The notes beneath the pieces are model-generated. The model did no database searches. It was not told the DNA's origin and saw nothing but the letters and a program-made list of their open reading frames with translations. Shown here piece after piece: positions 1 through 8,833 of a stretch of 64,000 nt of DNA. The position numbers were made by a program, and so were the translations under genes. Numbering within the stretch: the first letter of the stretch is position 1; each line of letters starts with the position of its first letter. The stretch comes from UBA7803 sp041395905 (lineage in GTDB: Bacteria > Pseudomonadota > Gammaproteobacteria > Pseudomonadales > Azotimanducaceae), in the NCBI GenBank assembly GCA_041395905.1, contig JAWKZP010000018.1:1-64000 (forward strand), given 5' to 3'.

Positions 1-902
1 AACGGGAGTTCGTTGTAGTAGTCGTTGCCCCGATATCCGATGGCGTAGGTGTTCACCGGCGTCTGCGACAGCGAAGACATCACCCCCACAATCGCGCTGG
101 AGTCGATGCCTCCAGAAAGGAATGCACCCAACGGAACGTCGCTCACCATCTGCTTGCGTACCGATGCGACGAAGGTTTCTCGGATTTGCTCCACCCATTG
201 CGTTTCGGTCACGCCGCTGTCGACCTGCGTCGGCAGGCTCCAGTATTTGCTGATCCGGCAGCCACTGAGATCCCACACGAGCATGCTGGCCGGGGGCAGC
301 TTTCTTACGTCCTTGAGCATCGTGCCAGGGGCAACCGCGTAGCCCAGCGACAGATAGTCCTGCAGGGTCCGCGCATCGATGTCGTTGCCCGCCATCCCCG
401 AGCGCTGAAGGCTCTTCAGCTCAGACGCGAACGCCAGATCGCCGCCGGATCGGCTGTAGTAAAGCGGCTTGATGCCCATCCTGTCCCGCGCCAGAACCAG
501 ACGCTCCTGGCGGATGTCCCAGATGGCGATGGCGAACATGCCGTCGATGTGCTCCAAGAAATCGAGTCCGTACTGCTCGTAGGCATGCAACGCCACCTCG
601 GAATCCGAGTGCGTGCGAAATCGATGACCCTGACGCTGCAGCCCGTCACGCAGCTCCCTGAAGCCGTAGATCTCGCCGTTGCAGACGATCCAGATGGATT
701 CGTCTTCGTTGGCGATGGGTTGATGACCGCCGTCGAGATCGATGATGGACAGGCGTCGCATGCCCATGGCAACCGGGCCGCGGATCAACATGCCGGCATC
801 ATCTGGGCCTCGATGCACGATGGCGTCCAGCATGCGCTGCAGCGCAAACCGGTCAGGCGGCGTGCTGCCGCCGCGCCGGACTATCCCTGCAATGCCGCAC
901 AT
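1..902 (-). CDS. asnB: Asparagine synthase-like amidotransferase of an exopolysaccharide locus (partial, C-terminus off the window)
   Basis: Glutamine-hydrolysing asparagine synthase family. The start is chosen at ATG 902 because it gives MCGIAG, where Cys2 is the N-terminal nucleophile of class II glutaminase domains. About 300 residues are visible: the glutaminase domain (HRGPDD, a CNGEIYG-like segment) and the beginning of the synthetase domain with the PP-loop motif SGGIDSS near residue 263. The rest lies beyond position 1. It follows a FemAB-like gene by 10 bp in a leftward exopolysaccharide operon, so it probably matches the XrtA (exosortase A)-associated amidotransferase that modifies a sugar or acceptor rather than housekeeping asparagine synthase. 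That assignment is from context. The reading frame is intact as far as seen. Confidence 0.9.
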   Translation of the reverse strand, partial: MCGIAGIVRRGGSTPPDRFALQRMLDAIVHRGPDDAGMLIRGPVAMGMRRLSIIDLDGGHQPIANEDESIWIVCNGEIYGFRELRDGLQRQGHRFRTHSDSEVALHAYEQYGLDFLEHIDGMFAIAIWDIRQERLVLARDRMGIKPLYYSRSGGDLAFASELKSLQRSGMAGNDIDARTLQDYLSLGYAVAPGTMLKDVRKLPPASMLVWDLSGCRISKYWSLPTQVDSGVTETQWVEQIRETFVASVRKQMVSDVPLGAFLSGGIDSSAIVGVMSSLSQTPVNTYAIGYRGNDYYNELP

Positions 903-912
903 AGCACGTCTC

Positions 913-1983
913 TCATGGAAGATGCTTCACGATCGGCGGCCCCATCACCCGGGTGACTGCGACCGGCAGCCGACGCCAGAGCGCTACAAGCGTCGCGAAT
1001 GCCGGGTTGTCCGCGTTGAGCTCCGGCAGAGCCCCCCCGTCGCGCAGCCAGTAGTACCAGAACAGCGGATGCTCCTCGGCACCCCACTGGCGTTTGAACC
1101 TGTAGGTTCCGGAGTCGCGCGTGCAGCGCCCGAAGTCGAACGTGTCGTAGCCGTTGCTCAAGGCCCATTGCAGCAATCGCCAGTACAGCATCATGTTGGG
1201 GCTGAACTTGTTGTGGCTGCGCAGCGAAGACGCCCACGGAATCTCCAGCCGGCGCCCGTAACCCAGCACAAGGCCGGAGGCCACCGGTTTTCCCTCCATC
1301 CGCACCACGCCTACTCTGGCTTCCGAAAATGTGTCCAGCACGGCCTCGAAGAAACGTCGCGTGTAGACGGGCGTTCCCAGGTCACGCATGTTGACGGCAA
1401 ACACGTCGTAGAACTCGCGCAACAACTCCGCGCCACCAATGGCAAATTGCGCCCCGGCTTTCTCGGGCCGCCGAATCTGCGCCCGCAGCTTGGGTTTGAA
1501 ACCAGACCATAATGCGTCTTCGTTTTCCGGGAGCGTCAGAAGCATCGTCACCTTGCGCGTGCTGACCGGCAGGTCCAGCTCACTCGGCGCGTCATGGCGA
1601 AACTCCACGTGTCGGCAACCCAGTTCTCGCGCTTTTCGTTGCGCTGCATCCACCAGCGCCTGCAGGACTTCCGGCGTGTCCGCTATCGCGCCGCCGTAGT
1701 TCACGTATGGCATGGAGACCATGAAGTTCCCGAACAGTGGGCTTTTCATGTGCACCAGGGGCAGCACGCCAGCCCAACGGCCATCAGCGTCCCGGGCCGC
1801 CAGGTACAGGCTATGCTTGCCGAACACCCGCCGGATCAGACCGCGCCATTCGTAACGATGGTACAGGGTCGCCGTCCGCGAGCGCTCCAGATATCCGTTC
1901 CATCGACCCTGCTCACCGTCATCCACCTCGAAGACTGTCACGCGCATGGGGCTCGATTGAATGGCGGCAGGGGATGCTGACAC
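913..1983 (-). CDS. FemAB family protein, XrtA/PEP-CTERM system-associated
   Basis: 356 residues with the two-half GNAT architecture of FemAB/peptidoglycan-bridge aminoacyl transferases. Recognisable segments include YHRYEWRGLIRRVFG near residue 40, MPYVNYGG near 90, and the C-terminal FDFGRCTRDSGTYRFKRQWG that is typical of the FemAB subgroup found beside exosortase A loci. The role in those loci is not established; acyl or aminoacyl transfer during exopolysaccharide assembly is the usual guess. The start is GTG 1983, overlapping by one base the stop of a tiny upstream ORF; ATG at codon 13 (1947) is an alternative. It lies between the acyltransferase and amidotransferase genes, all leftward. 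Confidence 0.88.
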   Translation of the reverse strand: MSASPAAIQSSPMRVTVFEVDDGEQGRWNGYLERSRTATLYHRYEWRGLIRRVFGKHSLYLAARDADGRWAGVLPLVHMKSPLFGNFMVSMPYVNYGGAIADTPEVLQALVDAAQRKARELGCRHVEFRHDAPSELDLPVSTRKVTMLLTLPENEDALWSGFKPKLRAQIRRPEKAGAQFAIGGAELLREFYDVFAVNMRDLGTPVYTRRFFEAVLDTFSEARVGVVRMEGKPVASGLVLGYGRRLEIPWASSLRSHNKFSPNMMLYWRLLQWALSNGYDTFDFGRCTRDSGTYRFKRQWGAEEHPLFWYYWLRDGGALPELNADNPAFATLVALWRRLPVAVTRVMGPPIVKHLP

Positions 1984-2194
1984 TACCGTACGCTCTCGGG
2001 GCGCAGCGTGATCGGGTTCACCAACGAATGGCTTAGTGGGGCGATGCCCGCCGAATCCTTTGCTTGCGTCATCCGGTCACCCATCAGATTCGATCAATTC
2101 GATCCGGGAGCAGTTTACCCCCTGGCGCCCATATGGTTGTCGCTGGTTTGCAATGTGTTGGTGCCGCGGCAGTCGCGGCTGTAACAGCAAAACC

Positions 2195-3259
2195 TCACGA
2201 AGAAACCAGGGCTCTGTCGCGGGACGCCGTAAGCGCCCGATAACGCTGCCGCAGGAAACGCGAAGCCGGCCGTTCCACACACTGGGTGACCAACGTGGCG
2301 AGCAGCAACGCACCTGCCGTGGTGAGGACGATCGCGCTCACCGGATCCATGTGATGATCGCCAAGCCACTGCAGTACGTGATAACCAATATTGCGATGGA
2401 TCAGATACAGGGCGTAGGAAATCGAGCCAAGCCATAGAGTAACGCGCCCCACCATGAAGCTCAGGTGTCCGGACACAGCCAGATACATCAGCGCAAGCAC
2501 CCCAGCGCCGACCGCCAATCCTTCCCAGCCCGCGATTAGAAACTCCACCATCAGAGCAAGGGCTACGATCGCCCCTTCCCAGGCGTTCCAGCGGCGTCCG
2601 TGCGCCCGGTAGAACAGGATGCCGATGGCGAAGTACGGTGCGTAGTCGGCGGCCGTAAAAATCGCGAACCAGTCCCGATCCGGCGCCCGCACTCCGTCGG
2701 CGAGCATCACCCAGGCAGCGCTAAGACACAGCCAGCCCGCAACGCAGTGCAAGGGATACCGGTGCAGGCCAACCGCAAACAACCAGGCAACGTTCAGATA
2801 GAAGGCCAATTCAACCGCCAGGCTCCAGTAAACGTTGTCGAAATTCGAAACGCCGACGAATACCTGGAACATGGAGAGGTTGGCAACGAAGCCGGTCAGC
2901 CAGAATGGGTCACCAAATCCCAGCACGCCGACCAGCGTCGCAGCGACCAGGGTGATCCAATAGGTGGGATAGAGCCGCGAGAAGCGCAACGCCGCGAAAT
3001 CGCGCACGTTGTGACACTTCTCGAGGGTAAGGAAGATCACGAGCCCAGATATGGCGTAGAAGAGCCTGACCGAATAATTCCCCGCGGCGTTCGGTACGAT
3101 CACCGGGATCTCGCCGATATACCGATCCCAGAAAGGGATGTAGTGGCCCAGGGTGACAGTCAGCGCAGCCAGCCCGCGCAGCACGTCCACCTCCTGCAGT
3201 CTGCGGCCTCCGGTGATGCCCGACTGCGGGGCGCCAGACTGAGCGTGGACTTCGGCCAT
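2195..3259 (-). CDS. Acyltransferase 3 family membrane protein (OafA/YrhL-like)
   Basis: 354 residues, about ten hydrophobic segments. Residues 20-40 hold the family signature LQEVDVLRGLAALTVTLGHY with the conserved Arg and His, followed by LRFSRLYPTYW. These integral membrane enzymes O-acetylate or O-acylate extracellular polysaccharides, LPS or lipids. The gene lies 18 bp downstream of the chain-length determinant in the same direction, so decoration of the locus polysaccharide is the likely job. ATG 3259 is a reasonable start. The 211 bp to the next gene (1984-2194) hold only a possible 29-codon ORF. Confidence 0.9.
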   Translation of the reverse strand: MAEVHAQSGAPQSGITGGRRLQEVDVLRGLAALTVTLGHYIPFWDRYIGEIPVIVPNAAGNYSVRLFYAISGLVIFLTLEKCHNVRDFAALRFSRLYPTYWITLVAATLVGVLGFGDPFWLTGFVANLSMFQVFVGVSNFDNVYWSLAVELAFYLNVAWLFAVGLHRYPLHCVAGWLCLSAAWVMLADGVRAPDRDWFAIFTAADYAPYFAIGILFYRAHGRRWNAWEGAIVALALMVEFLIAGWEGLAVGAGVLALMYLAVSGHLSFMVGRVTLWLGSISYALYLIHRNIGYHVLQWLGDHHMDPVSAIVLTTAGALLLATLVTQCVERPASRFLRQRYRALTASRDRALVSS

Positions 3260-3277
3260 TGTCCTCTCCGTGACGGA

Positions 3278-4885
3278 TCACAGCAGGCGGCGCAACTGCT
3301 CCGATGCAGGTTCGGCAAACGCCGCGACCAATCCCAGCACGCCAACCACGCCAACGACACTGGCTGCGAACGCGGCGTTCAGCCGAATTCGGCGACGCTC
3401 GAGTTCCGGGGTGGAGATCCGCGCAATGGAACCGAGCACGGCGTAGCCGTTCAGATTGAGTTCCTGGGTGCGGAAGAACACAGGCCGCAGCAGGCTGAAG
3501 AGAATCGCGACGCCCACGCCCATTCCCAGCGCCACGACGAACACGCCTACGAGAAACAGCCCGCGTGGCGGCCCCACCGGCTTCGTGGGAGCAAACGGCG
3601 GGTCGATGATCCGAAACTTGACGTTCTCGCTGCTGGTGCCGACTCGCTGAGAAGTCTTCAGATTCTCCCAACGTTCCAGCATTTCCTGATACCGGGCCTG
3701 AACGACGTCGTAGTCGCGGTTGAGCCGGGTCAGTTCCGCTTCAACCTGAGGAATCACGTCAACCAGGTTTTTCAGACGGTCGACGTTGGCTTGTCGTTCC
3801 TGAAGCGTCGCCTGCAGGCTGGCAATCTGCACCTGCACGTCGCTCAGCTGGATCTTCATGTTCTGGTAGACGGGATTCAAATCCAGGGGCGACGATGCCA
3901 CCGGGCCACTGTCCTCGGGCGGCCTGGACGCCAATTCCTGCTGACGGCGCTGCTTGAGTTCCTCCAGTAGCGACCGGGTACGGATAACCTCCGGATGCTT
4001 GTCCGTGTATTCGAGCGAAAGCGATGCGAGCTTCTGTTCCAGCTCCGCGATCTGCCCATCAAGTGCCGAGCCGCCGCTCCCCGCCCCAAGGCCGGCCACG
4101 GGTGTCATGATTCCGAACACCGGCTCCTCACCGACGATCTGTCGCTGCAATGCGGCCCGCTTCTGCTGCTCGATTCGCAGCTGTTCTTTCACAGATTCGA
4201 GTTCCGATAGTGCCGTCTGCAGCTGCTGGTAGTAGTCGCCGGCCTCGCCGGGCATCATGCCCACGTTCTCGCGCTTGAAGTTCTTGAGTTTGTCTTCCGC
4301 CTGCGTAAGGCGCTGCTCGTAGTCCTTGATCTGGGCCTGCAGAGTCGCTTCCGCCTCAGTGGAGTCCTGGGTCTTGCTGCCCAGGGTGTCTTCTACAAAG
4401 GTGTCGAGCAGGCTTTTCACAACGGTCAAGGCGGTGTCGCGGTTGGTGTCCTGAAACGCGATCTTGTACAGCCCCTGACGGTCACGCGAGATGTCGATTC
4501 GGCTCTCGAGCGACACGAGGCGCCGTTCGTACTCCGCAGGTGTCTTGGATTTGACGTCGAGGTCGATCTCGCGGCCGACGGCTTCGAGATTTGGTCGGCT
4601 GACGATGGTCCGGGTCATAATGCCAACCTCGTTCATCACGTCCGATTCCACGGACAACCCGCGCAGCAGCGGCTTGAGCACGCTGTCGGTGTCGACATAC
4701 ACGGTCGCGGATGCACCGTAGGTGTTCGGTAGAAGGTACACGTAGGTCCAGCCGACCAGGCAGATGGCCCAGGTCACTGCTACCGCATACCAGCGATAGT
4801 TCCATACGCCATAGGCGTAGTGGATGGCCAGATCGACGATTTTCTGAAGCTCGTTGCCTTCCGTCGTCGGTTCACTGCCGGTCAT
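3278..4885 (-). CDS. Polysaccharide chain-length determinant (Wzz/XrtA-system type)
   Basis: 535 residues. A Wzz domain starts with transmembrane segment 1 at about residues 33-51, then the signature YVDTDSVLKPLLRGLSVESD that marks the exosortase-A locus chain-length proteins. Two long coiled-coil stretches follow (about 165-260 and 290-400). A second membrane segment sits at about 443-465 and a third hydrophobic stretch at about 505-525. No Walker A motif is fused, so this is the co-polymerase without its own tyrosine kinase. It controls chain length during Wzy-type polymerisation at the inner membrane. It is preceded by the 2-epimerase and followed by an acyltransferase, consistent with one operon. 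Confidence 0.9.
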   Translation of the reverse strand: MTGSEPTTEGNELQKIVDLAIHYAYGVWNYRWYAVAVTWAICLVGWTYVYLLPNTYGASATVYVDTDSVLKPLLRGLSVESDVMNEVGIMTRTIVSRPNLEAVGREIDLDVKSKTPAEYERRLVSLESRIDISRDRQGLYKIAFQDTNRDTALTVVKSLLDTFVEDTLGSKTQDSTEAEATLQAQIKDYEQRLTQAEDKLKNFKRENVGMMPGEAGDYYQQLQTALSELESVKEQLRIEQQKRAALQRQIVGEEPVFGIMTPVAGLGAGSGGSALDGQIAELEQKLASLSLEYTDKHPEVIRTRSLLEELKQRRQQELASRPPEDSGPVASSPLDLNPVYQNMKIQLSDVQVQIASLQATLQERQANVDRLKNLVDVIPQVEAELTRLNRDYDVVQARYQEMLERWENLKTSQRVGTSSENVKFRIIDPPFAPTKPVGPPRGLFLVGVFVVALGMGVGVAILFSLLRPVFFRTQELNLNGYAVLGSIARISTPELERRRIRLNAAFAASVVGVVGVLGLVAAFAEPASEQLRRLL

Positions 4886-4951
4886 GCAAGACGTTCCGTG
4901 GTTCTGCGTAGGTACATTGTAGGGGCCGACTGTGGAGCCCGTGTGGCTCGA

Positions 4952-6058
4952 TTATTGCGACTTTGTATCCTGCAGCTCGCGCGCGAGGATTTCCACGATG
5001 CGCTCGGCGGCATGTCCATCCCATAACTCCGGCACGCGGGCAGGCCTGATGTCCCCGGACATTACCCGATCAACCGCCAGCCTGACCTGGTCCGGGTCGG
5101 TGCCGGCCAGCACGTTGCTGCCGATCTCAACGGTGATGGGCCGCTCCGTGTTGTCCCGCATGGTGATGCAGGGCACCTTGAGGTACGTGCTCTCCTCCTG
5201 AATGCCGCCGGAATCCGTGATGATCGCCCTGGCGCGGTCAATCAGCGACACGAAGTCGAGGTACCCCAGGGGATCCACGATCCGGATATTGGCCTGACCC
5301 TCCAGACGCTTCTGCAGGCCGTGGCGCTCGAGTGAGCCGCGCGTGCGCGGGTGCAGCGGCAGCACAATCGGATGATAGCCGGCCGCGTGTTCGATGATCG
5401 AAAGCACATTGGTGAGCCGGGGCGCGCTGTCCACATTGCTGGGGCGATGGAACGTGCCGACGAAGTAGGCCCCAGGTTCGAGGCCAAGGCGTTCGGATAC
5501 CGCCAGCGCCCGAGCCTTGCCGAGGTGGCCGACCAGGGTGTCGATCATGACGTTGCCCACGTGGAACGCCTTGCCCGGCACGCCCTCCCGGGCCAGATTT
5601 TCCATGCCCGAGGGCTCGGTTACGAACAGCAGATCCGAGAGCTTGTCCGTCTCGATCCGATTGATCTCCTCGGGCATCTCCAGATCGAAGCTGCGCAAGC
5701 CGGCCTCGACATGAACAATGGGGATGCCGTGATGCTTGGCCACCTGGGCGCACGCCACCGTGGAGGTCACGTCCCCGACCACCAGCACCGCGTCCGGCTT
5801 TTCCCTGCGAACCACCGGGTCGAAGCGTTCGGCGATGCGTCGGATCTGCTCCATCCGCTCGCCCGATCCGACTTCGAGGTTGATTCGCGGCGCAGGAATT
5901 CCCAGGTCTTCGAAGAACACCCTGGACATGCGGTCGTCATAATGCTGACCCGTGTGGACGATTACGCCCTCCATGTCCTGGCGCGCGGCCATGGCTGCCA
6001 TGATCGGCGCGATCTTCATGAAGTTGGGCCTTGCGCCCGCCACGTTCAGAATCTTCAC
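4952..6058 (-). CDS. wecB: UDP-N-acetylglucosamine 2-epimerase (non-hydrolysing)
   Basis: 368 residues, the usual length for WecB (about 370-380). It interconverts UDP-GlcNAc and UDP-ManNAc in the cytoplasm and so supplies a ManNAc-type precursor. Family motifs are visible: RPNFMKIAP near the N-terminus, TGQHYDDRMS, GDVTSTVACA, HVEAGLRSFD with its catalytic acidic residue, FHRPSNVD and SGGIQEES near residue 282. The start is GTG 6058; no ATG fits better. It is the first gene of the leftward exopolysaccharide group, with a TATAAT-like -10 about 35 bp upstream. Confidence 0.95.
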   Translation of the reverse strand: MKILNVAGARPNFMKIAPIMAAMAARQDMEGVIVHTGQHYDDRMSRVFFEDLGIPAPRINLEVGSGERMEQIRRIAERFDPVVRREKPDAVLVVGDVTSTVACAQVAKHHGIPIVHVEAGLRSFDLEMPEEINRIETDKLSDLLFVTEPSGMENLAREGVPGKAFHVGNVMIDTLVGHLGKARALAVSERLGLEPGAYFVGTFHRPSNVDSAPRLTNVLSIIEHAAGYHPIVLPLHPRTRGSLERHGLQKRLEGQANIRIVDPLGYLDFVSLIDRARAIITDSGGIQEESTYLKVPCITMRDNTERPITVEIGSNVLAGTDPDQVRLAVDRVMSGDIRPARVPELWDGHAAERIVEILARELQDTKSQ

Positions 6059-6091
6059 TTGAGGCAGAGCCTGTCCTTCGAGACCGGGCGA

Positions 6092-6097
6092 ATTATA
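6092..6097 (-). promoter_or_regulatory. Possible -10 element (TATAAT) of the exopolysaccharide operon
   Basis: On the minus strand the sequence reads TATAAT about 34-39 bases upstream of the wecB start. No convincing -35 hexamer lies 16-18 bp further upstream, so activation or a weak promoter is possible. It is the only good promoter-like motif in the 6059-6147 gap. Confidence 0.4.
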
Positions 6098-6147
6098 CGG
6101 AGCCGCCGCCGGGCGCGTGCTTCAGGGATGTAAGCGCCGCCGTCGGC

Positions 6148-7362
6148 TCACAATCCGAGCACCAGCTTAGCCATGATGTTGCGCTGAATCTCGTTCGAGC
6201 CCGCGTAGATGCTCACCTTGCGTGTGTTGAAGTAGTCCTGCGCGACCCCATTGGCATAGGTCGGCCCTACCGGCTGAAAGTTGTCGCCGGGCGCCGGCGT
6301 CGACTGGTCCAACGGCAATGCGTAGTTGCCTGAGACCTCCAGCGCCAGTTCCGTCACTGCCTGCTGCAGCTCGGTGCCTCGGGTCTTGAGCATCGATGAC
6401 TCGGGCCCGACGTTCTGCCCCGCAGCCAACGCCCCCAGAATTCTGAGTTCGGTGAACTCCATCGCCAGCACCTGGATCTCCACGTCCCGCAGGCGCGCCT
6501 GGAAATCCGGATCGTCAGCGTACCTGTCACCGGCGCCGTTCAGCTCGCTTTCCGCCATGGCCTTCACGTGTTGCAGAGAGCCCTTCAGCGCCGGCGAATA
6601 GGCGTTACCCCGTTCGAACTCCAGCAGGTACTTGGCACAGGTCCAGCCCTTGCCTTGCTCGCCCACCAGATTTTCCTTGGGAACCTTCACGTTCTCGAGG
6701 TACACCATGTTGATCTCCTGGAACCCCACCTCGGGCTGGTCCAGGGTGATGATGGGATTCACGGAAACGCCCGGCGAGGTCATGTCGATCAGCAGAAAGC
6801 TGATCCCCATCTGGCGCTTCTCCTCCTGACTGGTGCGTACCAGGCAGAACATCATGTCGGCGTACTGAGCCATGGTGGTCCAGGTCTTCACGCCGTTTAC
6901 CAGGTAATGATCGCCCCGGTCCTCCGCCTTGGTCTTGAGCGAAGCCAGGTCGGAACCCGCTCCCGGCTCCGAGTACCCCTGGCACCACCAGACGTTGGAA
7001 TTGAGGATATCGGGGAGATACTTGTCTTTCTGTGCCTGGGTGCCGAACTTCATGATCACCGGGGCCACCATGGTGATGCCAAACGGCACCACGCCCGGCG
7101 CGCCGACACGGGCACGTTCGAGATCGAAGATGTAATTCTGCGTGGCGCTGAACCCGGCACCGCCGTACTCGGCCGGCCAGTTCGTGGCCGCCCAGCCCTT
7201 CTCCGCCAGCTTCTTCTGCCACCGCACGATGTCGTCCTTGGAGATCTTGCCGAGTGCGCTGCGCCGCTGGCGCTCCCGCACTTCTTCCGGCCAGGCGGTT
7301 TCCAGCCACGTCCGTACTTCCCGCTGAAACGCTCGATCCTGCTCGCTGAATTCGAAATTCAC
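6148..7362 (-). CDS. Acyl-CoA dehydrogenase
   Basis: FAD-dependent acyl-CoA dehydrogenase, about 404 residues. The N-terminal helical domain starts FEFSEQDRAFQREVR. The middle domain has the flavin/substrate motif YSEPGAGSDLASLKT. The C-terminal domain ends SIYAGSNEIQRNIMAKLVLG, the standard signature. The start is placed at GTG 7362 because AGGGAGT lies 5 bases upstream; a longer frame from 7395 is open but lacks such a site. It introduces an alpha-beta double bond in an acyl-CoA and passes electrons to ETF. It is divergent from an MFS permease gene; the actual substrate cannot be read from sequence. Confidence 0.93.
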   Translation of the reverse strand: MNFEFSEQDRAFQREVRTWLETAWPEEVRERQRRSALGKISKDDIVRWQKKLAEKGWAATNWPAEYGGAGFSATQNYIFDLERARVGAPGVVPFGITMVAPVIMKFGTQAQKDKYLPDILNSNVWWCQGYSEPGAGSDLASLKTKAEDRGDHYLVNGVKTWTTMAQYADMMFCLVRTSQEEKRQMGISFLLIDMTSPGVSVNPIITLDQPEVGFQEINMVYLENVKVPKENLVGEQGKGWTCAKYLLEFERGNAYSPALKGSLQHVKAMAESELNGAGDRYADDPDFQARLRDVEIQVLAMEFTELRILGALAAGQNVGPESSMLKTRGTELQQAVTELALEVSGNYALPLDQSTPAPGDNFQPVGPTYANGVAQDYFNTRKVSIYAGSNEIQRNIMAKLVLGL

Positions 7363-7519
7363 CTGTGACTCCCTGACGTCGGCTTCCGGCTGCAACGGCC
7401 CTGCGGCGCCCGTGCGGCGCAGACCGCGGCGGATTGTAGCATCCTACCCGTCGGGTGCATTCGCCCCGAGGCTGGGGCAAACTTGAGCGCTTTGTATCCG
7501 GTTGGAGGGGACCCCGGAC

Positions 7520-8815
7520 ATGAGCGAAGCCGTACGCAGCGCGCAGTTTTCCGCCGCTTACCGCTGGTACGCGCTCGTGCTGCTGGTGCTGGTCTACATC
7601 TTCAACTTCATCGACCGCTCCATCCTCGGCATTCTGGTTCAGCCCATCAAGGAGGATCTCGGCGTCTCCGATACCATGATGGGATTTCTGGGCGGTATTG
7701 CCTTCGCCACCTTCTATACCTTCCTCGGCATTCCCATCGCGCGTCTGGCAGACAAAGGCTCGCGGGTCAACGTCATCTCGATCTCGCTTGCGCTGTGGAG
7801 CGGTGCCACCGCGCTGTGCGGGCTGGCGCAGAATTTTCTGCACCTGCTGGCCGCCCGCATCGGCGTCGCCGTGGGCGAAGCCGGCGGCAGCCCGCCGTCG
7901 CACTCCATGATCTCGGACATGTTCCCACCGGAGCGCCGGGCTACCGCGCTCGCGATCTATGCCCTGGGCATCCCCATCGGCACCATGCTCGGCAACCTCG
8001 GCGGCGGCTGGATCAATGAGGCGTTCGACTGGCGCACGGCCTTCATGGTGGTGGGTGTTCCAGGCGTCGTGCTGGCGTTGATCGTGCGGCTCACGCTGCG
8101 CGAGCCGCCGCGCGGCGGCGCTGAGGGCATTCAGATGCCCAAGGGAGACGCGCCCCCGCTGGTGGAGGTCTTCCGCTACCTGTGGGCGCGCAAGAGCTTC
8201 CGCTACGTCTCCTTCGGCGGCGCCCTGCACGCCTTCGTCGGTTATGGCGTGGGCTACTGGATCCCGGCCATGTACAACCGCAGTCACGGGCTCTCCACAG
8301 CCGACATGGGCGAGGCGCTGTTCTATCTGGGCTTCGCGCAGATTGCCGGTACGCTCGCGGGGGGGGTCGTCGGGGATCGCCTCGGCGCGAAGGACGAGCG
8401 CTGGTACGTCTGGCTGCCGGGGCTGGCGACGCTGGTGTCCATCCCGTTTACGACCTTCGGCTACCTCTACCACGACCCCCACGTCGCGCTCTGGGTGATG
8501 TCCATGCATTACTTCCTGGGCGCTTACTACCTCGGCCCGACGTTCTCCATGACCCAGGGGATGGTGGGGTTGCGCATGCGCGCCGTTGCGTCGAGCATCT
8601 CGCTGTTCATCCTGAACATCATCGGGCTGGGGCTCGGCCCGCAGTTCACAGGGATCCTCTCGGACCTGTTCAACGCGTTCACCGATCTCGGCAGCGAGTC
8701 GCTGCGCTGGGCACTGGTGTGGAGCCTGGTGTTCAATCTGATCTCCGCGCTGCTGTATCTGGCCGCGGGGCGAACGCTCCGGGCTGACCTGGCCGCGGGA
8801 CGCGCATCGTCGTGA
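7520..8815 (+). CDS. MFS transporter (spinster-like / organic acid permease type)
   Basis: About 431 residues with twelve hydrophobic segments. The opening helix is WYALVLLVLVYIFNFIDRSILGI and the loop after helix 2 holds the MFS motif ARLADKGSR. GVAVGEAGGSPPSHSMISDMFP is typical of the spinster-like subgroup common in acyl-CoA-rich catabolic loci. ATG 7520 is preferred over 7502 because GGAGGGG lies about 10 bases upstream. It stands between two acyl-CoA dehydrogenase regions, which suggests import of an organic or aromatic acid; the substrate is unknown. Confidence 0.92.
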   Translation: MSEAVRSAQFSAAYRWYALVLLVLVYIFNFIDRSILGILVQPIKEDLGVSDTMMGFLGGIAFATFYTFLGIPIARLADKGSRVNVISISLALWSGATALCGLAQNFLHLLAARIGVAVGEAGGSPPSHSMISDMFPPERRATALAIYALGIPIGTMLGNLGGGWINEAFDWRTAFMVVGVPGVVLALIVRLTLREPPRGGAEGIQMPKGDAPPLVEVFRYLWARKSFRYVSFGGALHAFVGYGVGYWIPAMYNRSHGLSTADMGEALFYLGFAQIAGTLAGGVVGDRLGAKDERWYVWLPGLATLVSIPFTTFGYLYHDPHVALWVMSMHYFLGAYYLGPTFSMTQGMVGLRMRAVASSISLFILNIIGLGLGPQFTGILSDLFNAFTDLGSESLRWALVWSLVFNLISALLYLAAGRTLRADLAAGRASS

Positions 8816-8833
8816 CCCTGGCGCGGCGGGGCG

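Noticed and set aside
2600..3970. 456-residue plus-strand frame opposite the acyltransferase and chain-length genes
   Set aside because: Antisense shadow; the minus strand encodes membrane proteins with family signatures.
6605..8509. 634-residue minus-strand frame across the acyl-CoA dehydrogenase and MFS genes
   Set aside because: It is an out-of-frame shadow of real genes in high-GC DNA; composition is His/Arg/Gly-rich with no family motif.
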